Source: JAIVJZ01 sp035645695
GTDB taxonomy: Bacteria; Acidobacteriota; Blastocatellia; Pyrinomonadales; Pyrinomonadaceae
Assembly (NCBI GenBank): GCA_035645695.1
Contig: DASQMC010000051.1
Coordinates: 1-64,000 of the forward strand
Length of the DNA: 64,000 nucleotides
Reading direction: 5' to 3'
Under the pieces are notes generated by a model. It saw nothing but the letters and a program-made list of their open reading frames with translations, was not told where the DNA came from and searched no databases. Each line of letters begins with the position of its first letter. Positions within the stretch are counted from its first letter, which is position 1. Positions 58,542-64,000 of this stretch are shown in pieces. Position numbers and translations under genes: made by a program.

Positions 58542-59585
58542 TTAAACGGACGCCGGTTGCTGCTGCGAGAGACAATGGAGCGTGCCCATGCCCCAGACGA
58601 GCGATTCGGCGTTGATCGGTATCACGCGCCGCGCGGGCGAGAGACGCTGCAAGATGTCCGCGGCGCGCGCGTCGTTCGGGTGGCCGAAGACGGGCAGCAG
58701 CACGACCTTGTTGGCGATGTAGAAGTTTGCGTAAGAGGCGGGCAGGCGGTCTTCTTCGCGCCCGCCGACGAGGCCGGGCATCGGGAGCGTGTGGATGCGA
58801 TAGGCCGCGCCGCGCGCGTCGGTCTCGCCGAGCAGTCGGCGGTGGTTGTCGCGAAGTAGTTCGTAGTTGGGGTCTGCGGGATCGTCTTCGACGGCGCAGA
58901 CGATTGTGTCGGGCGCGACGAAACGCGCGATGTCGTCGATGTGGCCGTCCGTGTCGTCGCCGACGATGCCTTCGCCGAGCCAGAGAATTTTCTCGACGCC
59001 GAGATAATCGCGCAGGTGCTTCTCCACGTCGCCGCGTTCGAGGTGCGGGTTGCGGTTCGGGTTAAGGAGGCATTGCTCGGTCGTCATCACGACGCCCGCG
59101 CCATTAACCTCAATCGAGCCGCCTTCAAGGACGATGCCCGGCTCGAAACGCGGAACGCCCAGAACGCTCTCCAAACGCTTCGGGATCGCATCGTCCCGTT
59201 TCAACTCCTCGTACTTGTCGCCCCACGCGTTGAAAATCCAATCGTTGTAGGCGAGTTCGCCGCGCTCGCCAAGCAGAAAGTTCGGGCCGTAGTCGCGTAT
59301 CCATGAATCGACGGTCGGGATGCGATGAAAGCGTACGTTACCGCTCGCTTCAAACCTGCAACGCGCGCGCACGGCGGCTTCCGTCGCTTCGTCGTCAACG
59401 AGCAGGTTCACGGTCTCGTGCGGCGCGAGCGCGGCCATGATTTCGAGATACGTTTCTTCAACCTGCGGCACGCGTTCCGGCCACGTGAGCGGGTCTTTCG
59501 GCCACGCCAGCCACGTCGCGGCGTGCCTGTGCCATTCGGGCGGCATGCGAAAGCCGAGTTCGGCGGGAGTCTTCTGCTTGCTCAT
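58542..59585 (-). CDS. aguA: agmatine deiminase
   Basis: The protein has 347 residues. It converts agmatine to N-carbamoylputrescine and ammonia. The substrate-binding WRHAATWLAWP-type opening, TVDSWIRDYGPNF, LEGGSIEVNG, DDTDGHIDDIARFV and the catalytic Cys in GMGTLHCLSQQQPA are all present. The ATG at 59585 is preceded by a duplicated TTG-TCG-AAA-CAG unit, so a TTG start four codons earlier would give MSKQMSKQ. It is 71 bases after the amidase gene, forming the two-step agmatine-to-putrescine route. Confidence 0.94.
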   Translation of the reverse strand: MSKQKTPAELGFRMPPEWHRHAATWLAWPKDPLTWPERVPQVEETYLEIMAALAPHETVNLLVDDEATEAAVRARCRFEASGNVRFHRIPTVDSWIRDYGPNFLLGERGELAYNDWIFNAWGDKYEELKRDDAIPKRLESVLGVPRFEPGIVLEGGSIEVNGAGVVMTTEQCLLNPNRNPHLERGDVEKHLRDYLGVEKILWLGEGIVGDDTDGHIDDIARFVAPDTIVCAVEDDPADPNYELLRDNHRRLLGETDARGAAYRIHTLPMPGLVGGREEDRLPASYANFYIANKVVLLPVFGHPNDARAADILQRLSPARRVIPINAESLVWGMGTLHCLSQQQPASV

Positions 59586-59656
59586 CTGTTTCGACAACTA
59601 CTCGATTCAGTTACTCGATAGTTAACTGACAGCTACTCTGAGCAGTTACTTGGCGG

Positions 59657-60553
59657 CTACTTGCCTGTGGGCGACTCAAGAAAGCGGTAGCCGAGTCCCT
59701 GATAAGACTCGATGCGGCGGTCGCGCAGGAAAGGCCAGTTCTGTCGTGTGCGCTCGATGTTCTCAAGGTTGCAGTCAAAGACGAGGATTTCCTCCTCGTC
59801 GGCCGAAGCCTTCGCCACGATGCGGCCGAACGGATCGACGACGAACGACTGTCCCCAGAACTTCAACGCGCCCTCCGCGCCGACCCGGTTGACGACGATG
59901 ACGTAAACGCCGTTCGCTATGGCGTGCCCGCGTTGGATGGTTTCCCATGCCTGGTGTTGCGCGGCGTTCATCTCCTCGTCCTCGTCGGGCAGCCAGCCGA
60001 TGGCGGTCGGGTAGAAGAGAAACTGCGCGCCGGAGAGCGCCGTCAGGCGCGCCGCCTCCGGAAACCACTGATCCCAGCAGACGAGCGTGCCGATCTTGCC
60101 GAACTCCGTGTCGTGGCTACTGAAGCCGAGGTCGCCGGGCGTGAAGTAAAATTTTTCGTAGTAGAGCGGGTCGTCCGGGATGTGCATCTTGCGATACTTG
60201 CCCGCGACGCGGCCGTCGGCGTCGATGACGACCGCCGTGTTGTGATAGAGACCCGCGGCGCGCTTCTCGAACAGCGACGCGATGATGACGATCTTATGCT
60301 TGCGCGCCACCTTCGCGAGCGCTTCGGTTGAAGGGCCGGGGATCGTCTCGGCGAGTTTGAAGAGTTCGATGTCTTCGGTCTGGCAGAAATATTGCGAGCG
60401 AAAAAGCTCTTGCAGGCAGACGACCTGCGCGCCGCGCTTGGCGGCCTCACCGATGCGCGCAATCGCCTTCTTCATGTTGACCTCAGGCTCGGGCGCACAA
60501 GTCATCTGCACCAGCCCCACCTTGACGCTGTTCGGAGAATTCTTTTCTGGCAT
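59657..60553 (-). CDS. aguB: N-carbamoylputrescine amidase (nitrilase superfamily)
   Basis: The protein has 298 residues. It hydrolyses N-carbamoylputrescine to putrescine. The nitrilase triad is visible as Glu in QELFRSQYFC, Lys in KYRKMHIPDDP and Cys in VCWDQWFPEAARL. The YYEKFYFTPGD and ERTRQNWPFLRDRR regions fit the AguB subgroup. It is the upstream member of the minus-strand polyamine pair, and the start has a leader-free N-terminus beginning MPEKNSPNSVKVGLVQM. Confidence 0.95.
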   Translation of the reverse strand: MPEKNSPNSVKVGLVQMTCAPEPEVNMKKAIARIGEAAKRGAQVVCLQELFRSQYFCQTEDIELFKLAETIPGPSTEALAKVARKHKIVIIASLFEKRAAGLYHNTAVVIDADGRVAGKYRKMHIPDDPLYYEKFYFTPGDLGFSSHDTEFGKIGTLVCWDQWFPEAARLTALSGAQFLFYPTAIGWLPDEDEEMNAAQHQAWETIQRGHAIANGVYVIVVNRVGAEGALKFWGQSFVVDPFGRIVAKASADEEEILVFDCNLENIERTRQNWPFLRDRRIESYQGLGYRFLESPTGK

Positions 60554-60778
60554 GCGGCCGAGTATAGCAAAGGCCGCGCGTAAACTTTAATTTCAAATGA
60601 AGCCGGGTAAACTCAGGGGCGAAATTTTGCCCGCGCACGCGCCGGGGGCGCGCCGCTGAAACTGTCGCGGCTCGTGCGGCGTTGAAACTTTCGCGCTTCA
60701 AAAGTATCTTAAGACCGCAATCCGGCGGTCGCCGGTTTAAAACGAATTCAGCGGACTGCCCTGAACGGAGGCGAGACC

Positions 60779-60919
60779 ATGTCGAAACGCGGCCTACCTT
60801 TCATCGCGCTCGGAACGGCCTTTCTGGGAATCGGAATCGCCGGACAGCGCACTTTCCTCTACGTCGGCATCGCCTTTCTGCTCGTCGGGTTGCTCTTGCT
60901 CAAACCCACGCGCGGTTGA
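60779..60919 (+). CDS. 46-residue small membrane protein
   Basis: The frame reads a short Lys/Arg start, then two hydrophobic stretches (PFIALGTAFLGIGIAG and FLYVGIAFLLVGLLLL) and a KPTRG tail. A strong GGAGG ribosome-binding site lies eight bases before the ATG, which is the best evidence that it is translated. No family is recognised. It is probably a two-helix hairpin in the inner membrane. Confidence 0.7.
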   Translation: MSKRGLPFIALGTAFLGIGIAGQRTFLYVGIAFLLVGLLLLKPTRG

Positions 60920-61024
60920 GCCGCGAATGTCTCACGTTCGATTAACGATTCCTCACCGGCAAGCCGCGCGAATCGTGCGGTCGGAGTTACGCCGCGTGCG
61001 GCCACCTCTCAAAGGAAACTGCTT

Positions 61025-62203
61025 ATGGCGTCCGAGATGAAAAAAGTTAAGCCCGATATACGACTGATCACGCGGCTCGTCCCCGCCGACGGCAATCTCG
61101 TTCAGGGGCAGTCGGAGTTGGCGATTGACCCGAACCTCGCGCGGGCGGCGAGCGAAATGATCGCCGCGAGCCAGAATCATTACAGCCCGGCGGAAGGCGC
61201 GCGCGTGTTGCGGCACGCGGTGGCGCAAAAGATCAAGGCTTTCAACGGCGTCGAGGTTGACCCCGATGCAGGCCGGTTTGAACTTCTCATTACGCCCGGC
61301 GGGACGGGCGGCCTCGTCGCCATCGCCGACGCGTATCTCAAAGACTGCGCCGCTCTCGTCTTCGAGCCTTTCTACCCGTATCACCGCCGCATCATCGAGG
61401 AACTCGGAGGCCGCGCGGAGGTCTTTCAATTGTCGGGCGAGACGCTCGAATTCGACCGGGAAGAGTTGCGCGCGCGTTGCCGCGAGTTGAAATCGCGCCG
61501 CGATTATCCGTTGCGCGCGATCATCATCTGCACGCCGGTCAACCCGACGGGCAAAGTTTTCACGCGCGCCGAACTCACGTCGATTGCGGAAGTCTGCCAG
61601 GAATTCGATCTGCTCTGCATCTCCGACGAAGTTTACGAGCATTACGCGACGGGCGAGCGGCACCCGCACCTCTCCATCGCCACGCTCGCAGGGATGCGCG
61701 AGCGCACCGTGACGGTCAACTCCTTCTCGAAATCGTGGAACATCTCGGGCTGGCGGCTCGGCTACGTCTACGGCGACGGCCGTCTCGTCGCGCCGCTCAA
61801 CAACGCCAACAACGTCTTCTACGTCTGCTCGCCGACGCCGCTGCAAAAAGCCCTCGCGGAGGTGTTGATGTCCGACCCGGATTATTACGTGCGGCTCGGC
61901 GAACGCTTCGCGGATAAGCGCGCGCGCACCGTGGGCGTGCTTGAGGAATTGGGGTTCCGCATCTACGATTCCGGCTCGACCTTTTACGTCTGGGCGCGTA
62001 TCCCCGAACGATACGGCGACGCAATGCGGCTTAACGAAGCGTTGATCGCGCAGGCGGGCGTCGCGGCCGTGCCGGGAAGCGCCTTCACAGACAGCGACGA
62101 CTGGGACAACTACATGCGCCTCTGCATCGCGCGCGAAGACCACATCCTCGACGCCGCGCTCGGCAAATTGCAAGGCGCGCTCAGGGGCGGGCTGAACGCT
62201 TAA
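61025..62203 (+). CDS. class I/II PLP aminotransferase
   Basis: The protein has 392 residues of the aspartate-aminotransferase fold. TPGGTGGLVAIADAYL, CTPVNPTGKVFTRAEL, SDEVYEHYATG and the PLP lysine in VNSFSKSWNISGWRLGY are typical, and RLCIAREDHI holds the C-terminal arginine. It transfers the amino group of an amino acid to a keto acid; substrate specificity (aspartate, aromatic or kynurenine type) is not clear. AAAGGA precedes the ATG by eight bases. Confidence 0.93.
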   Translation: MASEMKKVKPDIRLITRLVPADGNLVQGQSELAIDPNLARAASEMIAASQNHYSPAEGARVLRHAVAQKIKAFNGVEVDPDAGRFELLITPGGTGGLVAIADAYLKDCAALVFEPFYPYHRRIIEELGGRAEVFQLSGETLEFDREELRARCRELKSRRDYPLRAIIICTPVNPTGKVFTRAELTSIAEVCQEFDLLCISDEVYEHYATGERHPHLSIATLAGMRERTVTVNSFSKSWNISGWRLGYVYGDGRLVAPLNNANNVFYVCSPTPLQKALAEVLMSDPDYYVRLGERFADKRARTVGVLEELGFRIYDSGSTFYVWARIPERYGDAMRLNEALIAQAGVAAVPGSAFTDSDDWDNYMRLCIAREDHILDAALGKLQGALRGGLNA

Positions 62204-62283
62204 GCGACGCGCACGAGCGTTGCCGACAGGCCGCAAAATCCGGCGGTGCGACAGGTCGCAAAATCCAAAGAGGCCGAACCCTT

Positions 62284-62607
62284 TTGAACGAAAAGAAATG
62301 GCGGATACTGCTCCTCCTGCCGTGGCTTGCGCTGCCGCTCGTGGTCGGCTGTTACGCCGCTTTGTGGTCGCGCCTCCCGGCGGAACTCGCCGTGCAGTTC
62401 GACATGTCCGGCGCGGTTACGAACACGCTCGGCCGCACACCGTCGCTCCTGCTCGATTCGGCCGTCCTGTTGTTCGTCCTCTGCCAGTTCACGTTCAGGC
62501 TGTGGGGCATGAGCGGGCGCGACATGCGCGCTGTCGTGGCGGCTTATTACGGAGCGGTCATTTTCCTCACGACGATCTTTCTCGGTCTCCTGAAATACAA
62601 CGTGTGA
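62284..62607 (+). CDS. DUF1648-type small membrane protein
   Basis: The protein has 107 residues and three helices: ILLLLPWLALPLVVGCYAAL, LLLDSAVLLFVLCQFTF and VVAAYYGAVIFLTTIFLGLL. SRLPAELAVQFDMSGAVTN matches the LP..(I/V)..HF...G pattern of DUF1648 proteins, which lie in the membrane with unknown role. The start is TTG with AGAGG about ten bases upstream. No other start keeps the first helix. Confidence 0.72.
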   Translation: MNEKKWRILLLLPWLALPLVVGCYAALWSRLPAELAVQFDMSGAVTNTLGRTPSLLLDSAVLLFVLCQFTFRLWGMSGRDMRAVVAAYYGAVIFLTTIFLGLLKYNV

Positions 62608-62769
62608 CGGCGCGGCCTTGGCGCGCGAAGCGATTTCGCGCGCGGAGCCATCGGCGTTTGCGGCGCGCGGGGCGGCGAGCCGCCTTTTCTAAGCGTCCCT
62701 CGCGCGGGTGGCGCAAACTTTGCGTTTCTTTTATCGTAGTACGCGATGATTCAAGGGGGAGATAAACAG

Positions 62770-64000
62770 ATGCGCAAATTAAACGAGTTAGCGTTCGACA
62801 ACACCTACGCACGCCTGCCCGCGGCCTTTTACTCCAAAGTCAACCCCACCCCGTTTCCCGATCCATATCTCGTCAGTTTCAACCCGGCCGCGGCCGCGCT
62901 CATCGACCTCGACCCGCGCGAGGCGGAGCGTCCGGAGTTCGCAGAATACTTCTGCGGGCGGCGTCCTTTGCCCGGCGCGGAGCCGCTGGCGATGTTGTAC
63001 GCGGGGCATCAGTTCGGCAGTTACGTGCCGCAACTCGGCGACGGGCGCGCGATCCTTCTGGGCGAGGTCAGAAACGCGAGCGGCGCGAAATGGGATTTGC
63101 ATTTGAAGGGGGCGGGGCCGACGCCCTACTCGCGCGGTTTCGACGGGCGCGCAGTCCTTCGCTCGACCATCCGCGAATACCTGTGCGGCGAGGCGATGCA
63201 CGCGCTCGGCATACCTTCGAGCCGCGCGCTCTGCATCATCGGGAGCGACGCGCCCGTCCGGCGCGAGAGCATCGAGACGGCCGCCGCGCTCGTGCGCATG
63301 GCCGAGAGCCACGTGCGCTTCGGCACGTTTGAAGTCTTCTACTACCGGCAACAGCCGGAACGCGTCCGCGAACTCGCAGACTACGTGATCGCGCAGAACT
63401 TTCCCGAACTCTCGGCGGCGGAAGACAAGTACCGCCAATTTCTACTCGAAGTGACGCGGCGCACGGCGCTTCTCATAGCGAAGTGGCAGGCGGTCGGATT
63501 CGCGCACGGCGTGATGAACACGGATAACATGTCCGTCCTCGGCCTCACGCTCGATTACGGCCCTTACGGCTTTCTAGACGACTACAACGCCGGGTTCGTC
63601 TGCAACCACTCGGACTACTCCGGCCGCTATGCCTTCGACCAACAGCCCGCCGTCGGCCTCTGGAACGCGAGCCGCCTCGCGCAGGCGCTCGTAAACCTGA
63701 TCACGGTGGAAGAGGCGATGGCCGCGCTCGACGCGTACCAACCAACCTTCGCCGCGCACTACGGCGAACTGATGCGCGCCAAGTTGGGCTTGTCCACCGA
63801 GGCGGAAGGCGACGCGGAGTTGCTCTTAAACCTGCTCACCCTGCTCGAAGCGAACGGCGTCGATTACACAAACTTCTTCCGCCGCCTCGGCAACTTCACG
63901 ACGGCGAGCGACGCACGCCACGAACACCTGCGCGATATGTTCGTCGATCCCGCCGCCTTCGACGCGTGGGCGGCCGGGTATCGCGCGCGCTTGCTCGCGG
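62770..64000 (+). CDS. selO: SelO-type protein adenylyltransferase (YdiU), 3' truncated by window
   Basis: About 410 residues are visible and the frame is open to the window end. It is a pseudokinase-fold enzyme that transfers AMP to protein Ser/Thr/Tyr. MRKLNELAFDNTYARLP, YAGHQFGSYVPQLGDGRAILLGE, HLKGAGPTPYSRGFDGRAVLRS, REYLCGEAMHALGIPSSRAL and HGVMNTDNMSVLGLTLDYGPYGFLDDY are all hallmarks. The usual length is about 480-500 residues, so the missing C-terminus is short. In bacteria this protein is normally not a selenoprotein despite the name, and no in-frame TGA is seen here. Confidence 0.92.
   Translation, partial: MRKLNELAFDNTYARLPAAFYSKVNPTPFPDPYLVSFNPAAAALIDLDPREAERPEFAEYFCGRRPLPGAEPLAMLYAGHQFGSYVPQLGDGRAILLGEVRNASGAKWDLHLKGAGPTPYSRGFDGRAVLRSTIREYLCGEAMHALGIPSSRALCIIGSDAPVRRESIETAAALVRMAESHVRFGTFEVFYYRQQPERVRELADYVIAQNFPELSAAEDKYRQFLLEVTRRTALLIAKWQAVGFAHGVMNTDNMSVLGLTLDYGPYGFLDDYNAGFVCNHSDYSGRYAFDQQPAVGLWNASRLAQALVNLITVEEAMAALDAYQPTFAAHYGELMRAKLGLSTEAEGDAELLLNLLTLLEANGVDYTNFFRRLGNFTTASDARHEHLRDMFVDPAAFDAWAAGYRARLLA

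Noticed and set aside
60953..62236. 427-codon minus-strand frame opposite the aminotransferase
   Set aside because: The aminotransferase has all PLP motifs; the antisense frame is Arg/Ala/Val-rich with none.

Overview
The window is GC-rich chromosomal DNA from a bacterium with many stand-alone regulators, ECF sigma factors, beta-propeller secretory proteins and intergenic simple repeats. Gene content and protein style fit Acidobacteriota (perhaps Blastocatellia). That placement is an inference from gene content; there is no rRNA or tRNA in the window to anchor it. Coding density is high, and very long antisense open frames are common because of the GC bias.

Layout. 0.2-15.6 kb: a lipoprotein M28 peptidase and six exported PQQ-like beta-propeller proteins, interleaved with an iron alcohol dehydrogenase, an O-methyltransferase and an ankyrin-repeat protein. 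16.0-18.3 kb: a DegT-type aminotransferase and a CobW-type GTPase, divergent. 18.4-27.5 kb (minus strand): a tight seven-gene operon coding for an H-protein-like lipoyl carrier, a 2x[4Fe-4S] ferredoxin-like protein, a radical SAM enzyme, a squalene-hopene-cyclase-like class II terpene cyclase, a DUF116-polyprenyl synthase fusion, a second alpha-toroid prenyltransferase-like protein and a PiT phosphate permease. I regard this as the best candidate for an undescribed pathway, a redox-modified cyclic isoprenoid. 28.0-28.6 kb: a peroxiredoxin whose peroxidatic Cys codon is an in-frame TGA followed by a SECIS-like hairpin, so very probably a selenoprotein. 28.9-30.3 kb: an S41 peptidase. 30.4-36.3 kb: a visibly AT-richer island with an integrase remnant at its edge, three glycosyltransferases, a UbiA-type prenyltransferase and a third terpene-cyclase-like toroid protein.

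36.6-43.8 kb: an amphi-Trp protein, a histidine kinase/response regulator pair, a small membrane protein, and an ECF sigma factor overlapping a zinc-finger/FecR membrane protein. 44.2-48.0 kb: a four-gene ABC export operon (two ATPases, two permeases) behind a good sigma70-type promoter. 48.1-53.0 kb: RNA 3'-phosphate cyclase diverging from an XPB-like helicase/Bax1-like (DUF790) pair, followed by homoserine dehydrogenase whose start region is triplicated. 53.1-64.0 kb: an unrecognised helical protein, pirin, a sigma factor, thymidylate synthase/DHFR, peptide deformylase, an agmatine deiminase/N-carbamoylputrescine amidase pair for putrescine synthesis, small membrane proteins, an aminotransferase, and the 5' part of a SelO-type protein AMPylase cut by the window end.

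A recurring non-coding theme is intergenic heptanucleotide repeats arranged as inverted arrays. In one case the array runs into a signal-peptide coding region. A second theme is a family of longer palindromic intergenic elements.
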